The notes: a model not told the origin generated them from the letters alone. Positions 55,501 to 63,468 are shown, numbered from the stretch's first letter. The stretch is 64,000 nucleotides of DNA from Thalassia testudinum (GCA_037157565.1 JAZHRO010000022.1:1178001-1242000); one strand, 5' to 3'. Program-made: numbers and translations.

Positions 55501-58228
55501 AGAAACTAGACAGCAAGAGGCTCACATAGGTCTACAAAACAAACTGCCGCTTGCTGCATCCTATACTCTTACCAGTAAAAAAATTAAAAAAAAAAAAAAA
55601 GACTTTATGAAAAATATTATCCAAATTGACCTTGAAATTGCCATTCTTAAATGGTGACAAAGCAGAAGCCCTGACCTGTGGGAGAAGAATCACTCTTCTC
55701 ACAGTTGGTAGAAGAAATGAACAAATTTGCATGTACTGCATTATCATTTATCTAAGGCCTTGTTTGGATGAGAGATAGAGTTTACCCTTGGATTGAATTT
55801 AGGATGGGATAAGCTTTAGTGGTGATGATGTTGGTGATGGGATAGAGCGAGTGGATGTAATAGGTGAGTTGATGTGATTTAAATATAGAGGAGAGTGTTG
55901 TAGCTTATTTGTTTCACATTTGACATTGGGTTTTTTTTTTTATTGTTGTTTTGTGAGAAAGTGGAGTGGAAGTTAGATATGATAGGTGAGTTAATATATT
56001 GTGTATAAAGATTTGCAGTGATATTTTGGCACTATTCATGCTATCTATGCCATGTCACCTAATCACCTTTCTTATCCCTCGTCCAAACAAGACCTTATGA
56101 TTAACTTTAAGCATCTTCCTTATCAAATCAAAATAAGCCCTTAAAAACAGTTTCACTCAAAATCAAGGAGGTTGCATTGTTTAAGTAGAACTGTTTTTTT
56201 TGCTGAAGCTTACCCATTGTAAACTAGTGACATGAATGAGCATTTTAAAGCCGTGTGTTGGAGCATTTATCATGTTTTAATGAAATTTATGGTGGTATCA
56301 ACCGGATAACCAACTTTTCCCCTTCAAAAAAAAAAGCAACATAGCATAACTACTCCCATACATAAAAAGCCCAGGAAGGCAATAATTTTTGGACAATAAA
56401 GGCATTCACTCAATTGGTTCACTACTGATCAAAAGAGGAGATCATTAAATATCATAAAGATATGCCGATTTATGAACTTATAAAGGGACTGAAGAAAAAC
56501 AAGCTCCTCAAGATAAAAGATTTCTCAGGCTCTCCACAGAATGGGCACCAAAAACTAAAGACATCTGCTCCAAGCCAGGGTTTTAGAACTTGAGAAAACA
56601 AGGATTCAGTTCCTAAGGTTCCTCATCATGCCTTTTTTAACATGTTTCTTGAACGCCATTCAAGTTGATATGCTTTGCCACAATATTCAAAGTCAGAGTT
56701 ACATCAACACAAATATGACGGTATATCTTACAGGACCCAAATGTCACCTTCTGGTTAACAACAATGCAGCAAAAGACCATTTTCTTATGAGAAGCATAAG
56801 ATCACATTTTTCAAAACTAGTTTTTGAAATTTTCTGAAGTTACCTTCCCCAGTTGCCCAATTCATGTACAAATTTCAAAGATACTTTATTCCAAGAAAAC
56901 ACTTCAAATCAAGAACTGGGTTTTCTTGTTAATTTACTGCATAGAAAAATCATAAAGACATCCTTAAATATCTGGATTTTACGAAAGCTTAAAAAGATCC
57001 TAATTCTTAAAAGAAAAAGAAAAATTTTGTATATGATCCACTCCACAGGTAAAGCAAAAGAAAATTGGGAGCATATATTTGTAGTGTAAAGTAATCCATA
57101 CTTGATCCTTAGAATCATAAGTGGATGACTTCCTATCCTTTTTCTGTGAACCAAGTGACTGGGAAGCAGATTTCTGCGTCCTCCCAGATTCACGTTTACT
57201 CCTGTCTGAAGGATACACCGGCTCACTTCTCTCTTTTCCAGAAATCCTCCTCCGCATAAATGTCACAGCCTGATTCTTGAAAGATTCATTTGAAAAAGAT
57301 TAAGGATACTAGTTATAGCCCTCAAGAGGTTCACATCAACATTTCATACATGGCAAAAAAAAATACTAGCACTTTTCAGAAAAAACAATACTGCATTACC
57401 AATGAGTTGCACATCATATGTATATATTATGCAAAGCAAAACCATGCATTAAATGCTACTTATAAACATGTGAGAAGCATGTCTTTCTTAAATGTAATTT
57501 CTCATCTTTCAATTGAATAGCACGAAAACTTAATATGCAGAACCAGCAACCGCAGAATAGCATGACTGGAAGTAAAAGAGTACTTATGAGAGAGGAAGAA
57601 TGAGTGTTTACATTTACGACAAAAAGTAGGATTGGAGAAAAATACTTGGAGGTGTAATTGAAACTGTGCCAGAGGAGACAAAAAATATGGATGTGCAAAA
57701 ACATCTGTGATAACTATTGTCACCACCTTTGATCCATTGCAAACGAAAAATTCGATTTACTGAAGATGTGCCTATTGGAAATGGAGTTGTAGCCATGTAG
57801 AATTGCATCCATCGTACGGATAATTTCGAATATGCTAACCTCCACATTGCATTCGGTTGTCACACAGGTTATTAACAGCAATGTATACTAGGAAGATGGA
57901 CGTAACATTTTATAGGTTCATGGGAGCCAAACTAGGGCATGGTTTCGGATCTCAAGCGATTACGACGAAAACTACAGTCGGTTGGAATCTCGGATTTGGT
58001 GACGATGATGCGAAAGAGGAGGAGGAGAAGGGGAATATGGACCTTGGCGTCGTTGTTGCGGTGGAGACGCTGTTGCTGGTGGTGGTGCTTGCGGGGGCAA
58101 GGGGTTTTGTCGGAGGAGGGGAGGAGAGAGGAACAGGAGGTTGTCATTCTTCTGCTGCGAGATGAGATGAGGGAGAAGGAGGAACCCATCATAGCTGCTG
58201 CTGCTGCTGCCATCGCCGTCGACGCCAT
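28078..58228 (-). CDS. DEG2: Deg2-type chloroplast serine protease, exons 1-8 of a longer gene
   Basis: Host gene on the minus strand. Eight exons (listed separately) join in frame with GT-AG sites. From exon 3 on the product closely matches plant Deg2 (DegP/HtrA family, ATP-independent serine protease of the chloroplast stroma, linked to turnover of photodamaged photosystem II protein). Seen: N-terminal Ala/Ser/Arg-rich transit-peptide-like stretch; basic linker; [31 protein letters not shown] with the catalytic His; [13 protein letters not shown] with the catalytic Asp; [18 protein letters not shown]. The exon with catalytic Ser (GNSGG) and the PDZ region are not found and should lie left of position 1. 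Introns are 446, 196, 968, 1709 and 773 bp, versus 11.8 kb (intron 3), 13.5 kb (intron 5) and over 28 kb (intron 8) where transposons sit. No exon carries a stop. Confidence 0.93.
28156..29123. other. DEG2 intron 7
   Basis: 968-bp intron. It holds a T-run at about 28602 and a 35-bp tandem duplication at 28671-28740 (aaacactttg.gggaaaagaatggtct twice). No element is recognised. Confidence 0.75.
29124..29231 (-). CDS. DEG2: DEG2 exon 7, catalytic Asp
   Basis: 36 codons starting [26 protein letters not shown] carries the catalytic aspartate. Acceptor TTACAG, donor CAG|GTTATT, phase 0. Confidence 0.96.
29428..29472 (-). CDS. DEG2: DEG2 exon 6
   Basis: 45-bp micro-exon-sized unit, [15 protein letters not shown]. 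Acceptor TTTCAG, donor AAG|GTAGTC, phase 0. Confidence 0.95.
29473..30570. other. DEG2 intron 5, 3' portion without assigned element
   Basis: Intronic sequence without coding signal. 30225-30570 is richer in 'tgtgtg/gcatg' words and may belong to the copia E 5' flank or LTR. Nothing definite. Confidence 0.45.
31358..32100 (+). pseudogene. copia E gag (broken)
   Basis: Frame 31358-31618 has [20 protein letters not shown], the hallmark copia gag start, with the same layout as the gag of copia F ([14 protein letters not shown]). 31814-32056 has [18 protein letters not shown] and LEKAYDRMS (UBN2/gag core). A degraded zinc-knuckle [14 protein letters not shown] at about 32078 has lost its last cysteine. 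Stops and shifts lie between the pieces. Confidence 0.82.
32780..33040 (-). pseudogene. hAT 1 transposase acidic C-terminal tail
   Basis: Minus-strand frame with [20 protein letters not shown] followed by long Glu/Asp runs. It lies downstream of the dimerisation domain, where this hAT group has a variable acidic tail; hAT 2 shows a matching basic-then-acidic tail at about 52020-52180. Not a separate gene. Confidence 0.65.
33358..35470 (-). pseudogene. hAT 1 transposase (broken, multi-exon)
   Basis: hAT transposase remnant in order on the minus strand. BED zinc finger at about 35285-35455 ([20 protein letters not shown], split by a frameshift from the preceding [11 protein letters not shown]). 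Linker at about 34950-35250. DUF659 domain at 34447-34824 with [20 protein letters not shown] and VVSDNASNY, holding catalytic aspartates. Middle part at 33612-34169 ([37 protein letters not shown]). C-terminal dimerisation domain at about 33358-33480 ([19 protein letters not shown]). Introns or decay separate the parts. The order is complete but the frames are not. Confidence 0.85.
35570..36295. repeat. AT-rich tandem repeat, about 179-bp period
   Basis: Almost pure A/T (tata-words) between the transposase and the right end of hAT 1. The block attgtatataatatatatac recurs at 35772 and 35951, and the following cttacatagtttact. recurs likewise, giving a unit of about 179 bp repeated at least twice. 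Confidence 0.8.
36790..37561 (+). pseudogene. copia E integrase remnant
   Basis: Weakly readable integrase after the hAT. 37430-37530 reads [20 protein letters not shown] and then [12 protein letters not shown], matching the 'QNGVAERKHRHLLDVARTL' core region with mutated residues. Upstream text is mostly stops. It ends at the A-run where LINE 5 starts. Confidence 0.7.
37672..38270 (-). pseudogene. LINE 5 C-terminus (zf-RVT)
   Basis: Open frame 37672-38097: [40 protein letters not shown] and [20 protein letters not shown], ending in a natural stop at 37672, as in LINE 1. The cysteine pattern is intact. Confidence 0.88.
38284..38443. repeat. 80-bp tandem duplication inside LINE 5
   Basis: The 80-base unit starting caggttcccaacaaaagatg is present twice head to tail, at 38284-38363 and 38364-38443, essentially identical. 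80 is not a multiple of three, so it also shifts the frame. Confidence 0.95.
38475..40053 (-). pseudogene. LINE 5 reverse transcriptase (broken)
   Basis: Minus-strand frames in order. 39871-40053 ([20 protein letters not shown]). 39541-39870 ([22 protein letters not shown]-type site [29 protein letters not shown]). 39158-39385 with the catalytic box YADD at 39245-39256 ([18 protein letters not shown]). 38861-39121 ([34 protein letters not shown]). Then 38475-38663. Stops and shifts between all pieces. Confidence 0.88.
40214..41330 (+). repeat. gypsy 5' LTR (candidate)
   Basis: About 1.1 kb from tgtgataggcccac to ..caagttatca, just before the PBS-like site. It contains the (CT)n tract. There is no second copy to confirm the limits. 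Confidence 0.5.
40512..40551. repeat. (CT)n microsatellite
   Basis: About 20 perfect ct units. Confidence 0.97.
41333..41350 (+). promoter_or_regulatory. primer-binding site, Tat/Athila type (degenerate)
   Basis: tcacatcgttgtcgggga against tggcgccgttgtcgggga. The conserved right half cgttgtcgggga is intact. Confidence 0.6.
42580..42720 (+). pseudogene. gypsy gag N-terminus (fragment)
   Basis: Reads [28 protein letters not shown], a stop, then [13 protein letters not shown]. The 'PEPERxLRR...RxLRDY' layout is that of Tat/Athila gag starts. One in-frame TAG. The fragment ends without reaching the gag core. Confidence 0.6.
42949..43012 (-). CDS. DEG2: DEG2 exon 5, catalytic His
   Basis: 64 bp, completes Ser then [20 protein letters not shown] and Gln. 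The His in TNAHCVEH is the first member of the catalytic triad. Acceptor TAG, donor CAG|GTATGT. Confidence 0.96.
43013..43458. other. DEG2 intron 4
   Basis: 446 bp with a short gaaa microsatellite (about 43243-43265). No element recognised. Confidence 0.8.
43459..43532 (-). CDS. DEG2: DEG2 exon 4
   Basis: 74 bp, [20 protein letters not shown] then ASTG, split codon AG/T into exon 5. Acceptor CAG, donor AAG|GTACAC. The motif PDYSLPWQ is characteristic of plant Deg2/Deg9-type proteases. Confidence 0.95.
43691..43821 (+). repeat. 5' LTR of copia F
   Basis: 131 bp, TGTTGTAGGACTCC...ATCCTACT, TATA box ttatataaagagg at about 43762. The PBS-like tagtaccagagc starts at 43822 (compare tggtatcagagc). 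Confidence 0.82.
44334..45110 (+). pseudogene. copia F gag (broken)
   Basis: [20 protein letters not shown] start at 44334, then [20 protein letters not shown] and [20 protein letters not shown], stop at 44609. Continues with [40 protein letters not shown] and [13 protein letters not shown] basic Arg/Gly tract ([12 protein letters not shown]) precedes a zinc knuckle [15 protein letters not shown] (about 45057) in which the final Cys is Tyr. Several stops. Confidence 0.88.
45290..46560 (+). pseudogene. copia F protease-integrase (broken)
   Basis: The protease active site reads [17 protein letters not shown] at about 45320, with Asn for the catalytic Asp. [20 protein letters not shown] follows. 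The integrase zinc finger is intact in pattern: [13 protein letters not shown] (His pair) and [14 protein letters not shown] (Cys pair). Core: [20 protein letters not shown] and [15 protein letters not shown], then [20 protein letters not shown] at about 46145-46200. Stops at 45839, 45996 and 46303. Confidence 0.88.
47032..48506 (+). pseudogene. copia F reverse transcriptase-RNase H (broken)
   Basis: RT from about 47034: [29 protein letters not shown], stop, [26 protein letters not shown], stop. A frameshift at about 47405 follows [12 protein letters not shown]. 47472-47687 carries the intact catalytic box YVDD at 47562-47573 ([11 protein letters not shown]). Then [80 protein letters not shown] and [12 protein letters not shown] for RNase H. 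Confidence 0.9.
48514..48645 (+). repeat. 3' LTR of copia F
   Basis: Starts cgtttgtaggactcc after the purine tract ttaagaggaa; the first base T has become C. It matches the 5' LTR through ..tttcctac, where hAT 2 is inserted. Confidence 0.85.
49438..51540 (+). pseudogene. hAT 2 transposase (broken)
   Basis: In order. BED finger at about 49555-49625, reading [20 protein letters not shown], where the first Cys of CxxC is Ser. Frame 49725-50189 with a duplicated 60-codon block. DUF659 domain at about 50190-50560 with [20 protein letters not shown] and [11 protein letters not shown] (catalytic aspartates). [20 protein letters not shown] at 50546-50866, then [18 protein letters not shown]. Dimerisation domain at about 51390-51530 ([24 protein letters not shown]-type [20 protein letters not shown]). 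Several stops and frameshifts between parts. Non-functional. Confidence 0.88.
49662..50021 (+). repeat. 180-bp in-frame tandem duplication in hAT 2 transposase
   Basis: The unit beginning gttgaaactgaaatta occurs at 49662 and again 180 bases later, at 49842, with a few substitutions. It encodes 60 residues each time ([15 protein letters not shown] and [19 protein letters not shown]). Confidence 0.95.
52748..53144 (+). repeat. 5' LTR of element G
   Basis: 397 bp, TGTGAAGAATAAGAGG...CTCCATA, with a CT-rich stretch near 53035-53080. Confidence 0.88.
53480..54480 (+). pseudogene. element G gag remnant
   Basis: Plus-strand text at about 53485-53800: [20 protein letters not shown] (W-x-R copia gag start), [10 protein letters not shown], stop, [40 protein letters not shown] and DLYTHMDS, stop. 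This is the UBN2/Retrotran_gag fold pattern. From 53820 the frame decays. A Lys-rich coiled stretch (about 54280-54360) follows. No protease, integrase or RT. Confidence 0.78.
54510..54910 (+). repeat. 3' LTR of element G
   Basis: 401 bp, same ends, preceded by the purine tract gaggggaac (54501-54509). It contains a C-run near 54800-54823 that the 5' copy lacks. Confidence 0.88.
54916..55338. other. DEG2 intron 3, 5' end
   Basis: Intronic sequence between element G and exon 3. No element or gene recognised. Confidence 0.7.
55339..55392 (-). CDS. DEG2: DEG2 exon 3
   Basis: 18 codons reading [18 protein letters not shown]. Acceptor CAG, donor AAG|GTATGA, phase 0. The end, SFLNAVVK, matches the conserved start of the Deg2 protease domain. 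Confidence 0.92.
55753..56097. mobile_element. MITE in DEG2 intron 2
   Basis: About 345 bp with 20-bp terminal inverted repeats, TAAGGCCTTGTTTGGATGAG at the left and the complement of TAAGGTCTTGTTTGGACGAG at the right. Small, AT-rich and non-coding. The GGCCTTGTTTGG start and TAA/TTA edges resemble Tourist/PIF-Harbinger MITEs, but the flanking TAA and TTA are complements rather than copies, so the superfamily is tentative. Confidence 0.82.
56098..57101. other. DEG2 intron 2, remainder
   Basis: Intron sequence with A-runs (for example 56327-56336). No element assigned. Confidence 0.7.
57102..57269 (-). CDS. DEG2: DEG2 exon 2 (linker)
   Basis: 56 codons, Lys/Arg/Ser-rich ([20 protein letters not shown] and onward). 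Acceptor ATCAG|GCTGTG (a second AG six bases upstream would add two codons), donor CAA|GTATGG, phase 0. Corresponds in position to the poorly conserved linker between transit peptide and protease domain in Deg2. Confidence 0.8.
57270..58042. other. DEG2 intron 1
   Basis: 773 bp. A minus-strand frame at 57614-57847 is open but has no similarity to Deg2 that I can see and is not needed to join exons 1 and 2. Confidence 0.65.
58043..58228 (-). CDS. DEG2: DEG2 exon 1 (transit peptide)
   Basis: Coding from ATG at 58226-58228 ([17 protein letters not shown]) through SRSRRMTTS to a His/Gln/Arg-rich end, 62 codons. The composition (Ala/Ser start, then Arg) is that of a chloroplast transit peptide. 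The donor is placed at AAG|GTCCAT because it keeps phase 0 with exon 2. The frame stays open another 37 codons to 57932, so the donor is the least certain of the set. An in-frame ATG also exists upstream at 58345, but the 58228 start gives the more typical N-terminus. Confidence 0.7.
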
Positions 58229-58540
58229 CACTGGTGGTAGAAGAGAGCTCAGCTCACGAGAGGCTGAGGGGGCGGGGAGGAAGGAAATATAAGTGTTATC
58301 TTCTCCGTTTTTGCTGTTGCCCCCCACCTTATCCACGGATCGCACAGCCGCTGCGCGGGGGATGGTCTGTTGTTTGATGTGTCCCCTTGGAACATATTTG
58401 GCACCAACCTTTGCACTTTAGGAGGGTTAAAGAAATTGCATGGCCTCGGGGCGTATGGCCTTCCATCGGGTTGTAAACGGGACGAGTCGGATCCTATCGA
58501 CTAATTTATAATATATAGGTTGGGGTTTTTTTTTTATTCG
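58229..58540 (-). promoter_or_regulatory. DEG2 upstream region, probable core promoter and 5' UTR
   Basis: Read on the minus strand, a TATA-like ctatatattataaatt lies at about 58504-58519, some 280 bp before the proposed ATG, followed by GC-richer leader sequence. The position fits a TATA promoter with a 5' UTR. No transcript evidence is available. Confidence 0.4.
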
Positions 58541-59248
58541 ATCCAAACATATCCATAATATCTATTATATTATACGTTGGATTGATTTTGATGTGCACTA
58601 TTGACAGTATTACAGTGAGTTCTTCAATGGCCATCCATGTAATTATTAATGGAACTGCGTCCTTTTTTGCAGCTTGCTTCACGTGATATTTGACGGTCTC
58701 GACATCTCTAACTTCGCTCCTATCCCTTTTTCCTGCCCTCCCCTCCAACTACACTCCTATCGTGATCGACACCACCGAGCATCGCAACCTCGACATCTCT
58801 AGTTACGTCTCCAGCTCCTCTGCTCCTGTCACTCTTTGTACTCGTATCTATCGACCCTCCCTCACCTCCTTTGATTTTTCTTTTTTTTTTTTCTACGATA
58901 GGTTTAGGCCACCTCGACATATCTGGGCCTTCGCTCCGTCTCCACCTCCTGCCCTCTCCTCCACCTGCAGCTGCTACCACTACAACAAAATGGGTCAAAG
59001 ATAACAAATAAATAATGACGATTACGATATTCGTCATCATATTTAGAGATAACAACAAATTTAATTATTCATTGTCATCTAACTTAAATATAACAACGAT
59101 TATCTTTATTCGTCGTTAGCTTATTAAAATATTTATATATAAACCAGCCTCTGTTCCCCACCCATTCCCCTCCCCCCCTCTCCCAAATTCCCACCAGTCC
59201 CCACAAGCTCCACTCCAAAACCCTTGTTGCTGCCTCTCCTCCGTTCCC

Positions 59249-59498
59249 CATGGACGGATCAAACGGGAAGGATGAGGCTAAAGGAGCAGAGGTGGTGGCC
59301 GTGGAGATTGTTGATCCCCCCGCCAACACCGTCAGGGCTCTGGCATCGAGGTGATTGAGGAGGTGCATCCAGAAGAAGCTCGATTTCTACAGGACACGTG
59401 GCGGCAAGGGCAATCCGAAGGAAGAGGAGGAGAGTGATCGGGAGAGGAGAGAGAAGAGGAAGAGGAAGGGGGAGGAGAGGGCTGCGACTCCAAGGAAG
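59249..59498 (+). pseudogene. unrecognised exon-like fragment
   Basis: Starts MDGSNGKDEAKGAEVVAVEI, with a stop at 59352. A second frame continues RRCIQKKLDFYRTRGGKG into a Lys/Glu/Arg-rich stretch ending ATPRK at a good donor, AAG|GTAATT. It looks like a broken first exon. The gene of origin is not recognised. Confidence 0.45.
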
Positions 59499-59582
59499 GT
59501 AATTGGATTCTCACTTTGTTCTATTCCTTGGACTATTGGTTAGTGCTGACAGAGGAATCAATCGTTTGGATTATTGGTTGAG

Positions 59583-59858
59583 GTCATGAGATTGTGGTAT
59601 GAGGAGGAGGAGGGAGGAGGGGCAATGGATGTTCATGAGGAAGGGAAGATGAGGAGGGAGGTGGGGCTGAGAGAGATCAAGGTGGAGGGGGAGAGGGTAA
59701 AGGGCTTCACGCTTGTCAGGCAGTCGAGGCTCTCGGTGCTCTCCGTGTCGCCCAGCGTATGGGAGAGGATTTACGACATGGGAGGAGGCTTTGAAGATGG
59801 AGATGGAGATCCTCAGCTATTGTATGTGGAAGATTTGATGCATGTGGAAGTCCTCAGG
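59583..59858 (+). pseudogene. EVE-domain gene fragment (C-terminal exon)
   Basis: Between acceptor TTGAG (59582) and donor GGTATG (59859) the frame reads YEEEEGGGAMDVHEEGKMRR, then EVGLREIK and GFTLVRQSRLSVLSVSPSVW, then ERIYDMGGG. The string LVRQSRLSV.PVS..VW is the conserved end of EVE/PUA-like domains (thymocyte nuclear protein 1 type, modified-base readers). The N-terminal two thirds of the domain are missing. The exon is open but isolated. Confidence 0.7.
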
Positions 59859-59945
59859 GTATGTACCATACCCTCTTTCTTTCCTTGAGATTTTGCTAAC
59901 GACGGTGGGGTTCTTAGAGTATCATATCATATGTGATGATTGCAG

Positions 59946-60022
59946 GTGTTGTTCCCTGTGAGATTCTAAAAGATATGAACGTGGAGGGCCTTACTCGACA
60001 CAATGTGGCCAGCCATTTGCAG
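59946..60022 (+). pseudogene. GARP (Myb-like) DNA-binding exon fragment
   Basis: A clean 77-bp exon between GCAG (59945) and GTACAT (60023). It reads VVPCEILKDMNVEGL then TRHNVASHLQ. LTRHNVASHLQ is the recognition-helix motif of GARP factors of the GLK/APRR2 type; VP(S/K)RILE at its start is changed to VPCEILK. The preceding 'W.PELH..F' exon and the following KYR exon are not found, so this is an isolated fragment. Confidence 0.75.
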
Positions 60023-60793
60023 GTACATACATTTAATCGATTGATCGACTCCTTTTCTTTGTTTGTTTTTTATTTTCCTTGTTTCCGAGAAGAGTTCCTT
60101 CCTGACACCACCACCCATTTCTATTTGACCTGATCAGATTTTGTTTGTGTCAACGTTTGCTTTCCTTTTTCAACCCCAAAATTGGAAAATCTATTCTCTA
60201 TTCTTGAAAGTTTTCTATTTTTCATCTGCATCTACTTGCTGACTTTTTTTTATATAACCTTTTATTTATCTCTCATGGTGCTGAGACCAAAAATCTGATA
60301 TTTGTTATAACGTTTCCAATTTATATATTTTCATTTATTTTGTGCAACAATTTTTGAATACATATAGGGTTTTCATTTGGTGCTCTATTTTCATAAACAA
60401 TGCTGGTAGAGAAGCATTCCTCAACATAGGGTTTGACCATATGTACTAAATGGATGTCTTTGGTGATATATAATAGCTTGTAGTTTTTTCTTTCTCTTGT
60501 TTTCCAAGTAACTCACTTGTCAAGGAAATCAGCATTCAACCTTTGAGTTGATCACTGCCAGCACACTTGAATTTGAAAATGAAAAGTAAACCTTCACTCT
60601 TCTTTTTTCTTTCCTAGATTTCTTTCTTGTGTGCGTGTTTTCTTTTTCTCCTTCAATTCTGATGCATGTTTCACGTTCATTTTTTCCATGGAAATACCAT
60701 GCCCAATTGAAAAAAAGGAATGAAATAGTCCAAGTCCAAGTCAATCCCCTTCCTCCATTTAGTGGTGTGGTTCAAGAACCAGTCTCGGGTGTG
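60023..60793. other. intron-like T-rich sequence
   Basis: Non-coding T-rich stretch. 60700-60793 may hold the left half of an exon (VNPLPPFSGVVQEPVSGV) interrupted by the solo LTR; the right half would be at 63474. Confidence 0.45.
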
Positions 60794-63468
60794 TGTTACG
60801 ACCCGGTTCCCAAATCCCTACAGGACATGAGACCGGCTCGACTCGATTAATCCCAAGACCTAGTCGTCCAACAAGAAATAACCAAAAAGCAAGAAAGTAA
60901 ACCACATTCACTATGCTAAGTAACTAACAGTAAAAGAGTACAAGCAGTAAAGGAAATAAAATCTGCTAACAGTACATATCACCACCGCAACAGTAAAGTA
61001 GAACAAAGTACAGAACAGAAATGGTAACAACTGTCTAAACTCACTAGCAAAAAGGGAGTACAACAAAAATAGGAACTATGACTGGGCCCAGCACCCTCTG
61101 CAGCTGGCAACTCGGGCTGCTCAACTCCTGGACCTGTAAAGGGGTACGAGTAAAACGAAGTTAGTGAACGCTGAGTAGAGTGGTAACCAACTAACTAAAG
61201 CAGTAAAAGCTAACAGGTAATTTATCTTTTCCAATTATTTTATTTTACATGTTATTCTCTTTCACCCATTGGTTTACTTTTCAAATCTCTTTCTTGATCT
61301 CGCATGTTCCTCATGGGAACGATTTAGATTGTAGTCTTTTTCAAAGAGTAAAAGGCACACGTGGTGCTCTCCTTGCTAGGAGAGTCCCCCATGGTGATTC
61401 TACACCCAGTCAACCACCCTGAGGTCACGGACAAACGTAGAGGTGACTACGGCACGCACGATAAGTGCACGGGTAGCTACCCCGCACTGGCACGCGGTCA
61501 GTCGTTTCCGCTAGGGGGTACGTCCAAAGTACAGCACGGAACAGTATAGGGCCTAACCCTCTCAGTAACAGGGATCTAGCCCCTCAGAACCAAACAGGGG
61601 TCGCGCCCCTCCACAATCCGCGCACCCTCGTCTAACTACCCCGGTCTGCCCAGTGGGCCTAACAAGTCGGTGTAGGGTGGCTAGCTGAACCCCGAGCCCA
61701 GTGGGGTGGCTAGCTCTCTCCCTACACTAGTAGCTCTCCCCAGTACAATGTACGCGAGAGCCAAAGAAGTCGGTGTAGACTGGCCAATCCTAACCCCGGG
61801 TCCCAACCCAAGGGCAGCTAGCTCCGCTTTACACTAAACAGGGGACAGTCGCTCTCCTTGGTACCACGTACTCAAGGGCCAACACATTTCCCACTCACAT
61901 TTCAGATCCATTCTATTTATCCACAAGAGCTCTACTCCTAATTCCCTGTAGGGTTCATGCTTATATTCACCATGTCGTTCCATACCAGGTTTCATCATTC
62001 ACATTTCCATTCTCATACTATACACATGCAGCTCGTATTAGCACAATTTAACATATACAACAAGTAATGTCACAGATAACTGTTTAACTAGCACAGGCAT
62101 TTCATATTTCACAGGCAACTCTTATTTTTTAATAGGCAGTTGTTTACATTTCTATTCATTCATTTATGACTGCAATCTCAAACACGCATACAAACAGTAT
62201 AAGTACTTCTCGTCCTAGGATTCATGCCACATCCTAAGTTTCTAGATTATCCAATTTCGCATATGCATTCATGTTTTTTAATTAAAATAGGGGAAACCAC
62301 TCTACCAGACAATCCGGGAGTACTGAGGGCTCGAATGGCAAGCTCACGTGCCTCTACAGGCCCCGAACACGCAACAGATCGAAATCCTATACTAAGGAAC
62401 ATAACACAACGGAATGTTCAGAATAGTATATAAGGCTTTCTAACATGTAGAGGAACTCACAAGGAATCCATAGATATCTTGTTTGCGTAAAACAAACCTC
62501 AAACGGACCCTAAACGAGTCAAAAACAGAACTGCAGACCAAAATCAGACGTCTGACACAAGGTCCAGACATCTTAAAAGTCACCAGGGTCTCACCTCAGG
62601 TTCCTGCGTCGACTTCAAACGTCCAGAACCCCTACTTGACTGTCTGGACCCAGCTCCAGACATTCGACCTCTCCTCCAGTCGTCTGGGAGTGCTTCTAGT
62701 CGTCTGGTAAGCTGTCCAGACTTCCGAAATGCGTGGCAGGGCGTGCCCCGCGCCTTCCCAAAGTTGTCCCTGCGTGCGACAGACAATATCTTCCTCTTTT
62801 AGCCACGCAGATTGACGTTGCAGTGCGGCCTACATGGCCGTAATCGCAAGAGGAACGTACCTTCGCAAAGCTCTGCTTTTAGACGTCCGATGTCGTCACC
62901 AGACGTCCAACCAATCATCTGGACGACACGCCAGACGTCTGATTCTGGGAAAAACCTAGAACCAGACCGACCTCCTGCTCCCCTCGTCGTACGCAACCGC
63001 AGCCCCTCCTCTTTGTCTGTATCTCCGGCTGCAGCAGAGTGTCAGGGATGTCTCCCCTTACGCGCTCCTCCCGCACGTGTCGCTCTGGTCGTGCGTCCTT
63101 CGGCTAGCTTTCACGAGCTCGCGAGCTCAAGCTCCTTCTCTCTTCACGCCGCCTCTCCTCCTTGCCCCTCGCTCTCACGCCCTCTCTCGCGCTCGTCCCT
63201 CTCACTACAGTGGAGAGGAAGGAAGGTGGTGGTGGTGGAGTGGAGAACAGAGGAAGTGGGGAGAGGGGTTATATAGAGGGAGCGGCTGGGGTTTTGCGGG
63301 GAAGAAAGAAGAGAGAGAAAAAAGGGGAAAGGCAGCTAGCGCGCAGACGCAAAGCTGCGTACAAAATTTTTAATTTCCAGACGTCTGGAAAGGGATCAGA
63401 CATCTTACCAGACATCTGACTGACAGTCCAGATGTCTTAAAAGGCTCAAAACAAAACGGGTCTTTACA
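60794..63468 (-). mobile_element. Solo LTR, 2.7 kb, gypsy-type
   Basis: Ends are TGTTACGACCC at 60794 and GGGTCTTTACA at 63468, with the perfect 5-bp duplication gtgtg at 60789-60793 and 63469-63473. There is no internal coding region or second LTR, so a single recombined LTR is the simplest reading. Orientation is minus: read that way it starts TGTAAAGACCCG and ends CGGGTCGTAACA, and its start aligns with the LTR beginning at 63929. GC-rich at 61380-61870 and 62570-63350. Large LTRs with 'gtcgtaaca' ends are usual in chromovirus (Tekay/Del) gypsy elements; the family is inferred. Confidence 0.85.
62540..63440. repeat. cluster of ccagacgtctgg-type palindromes
   Basis: About fifteen exact or near copies of the 12-base palindrome ccagacgtctgg and half-sites (cagacgtctg at 62546, ccagacgtc at 62902, ccagacgtctg at 62931, ccagacgtctgg at 63378, ccagacatctg at 63409 and others) lie in this part of the solo LTR. 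The centre is gacgtc, an ACGT core. The same words fill the new LTR at 63958-64000. Confidence 0.9.

Noticed and set aside
57614..57847. Minus-strand frame as an extra Deg2 exon
   Set aside because: No similarity to Deg2, and exons 1 and 2 already join in phase without it.
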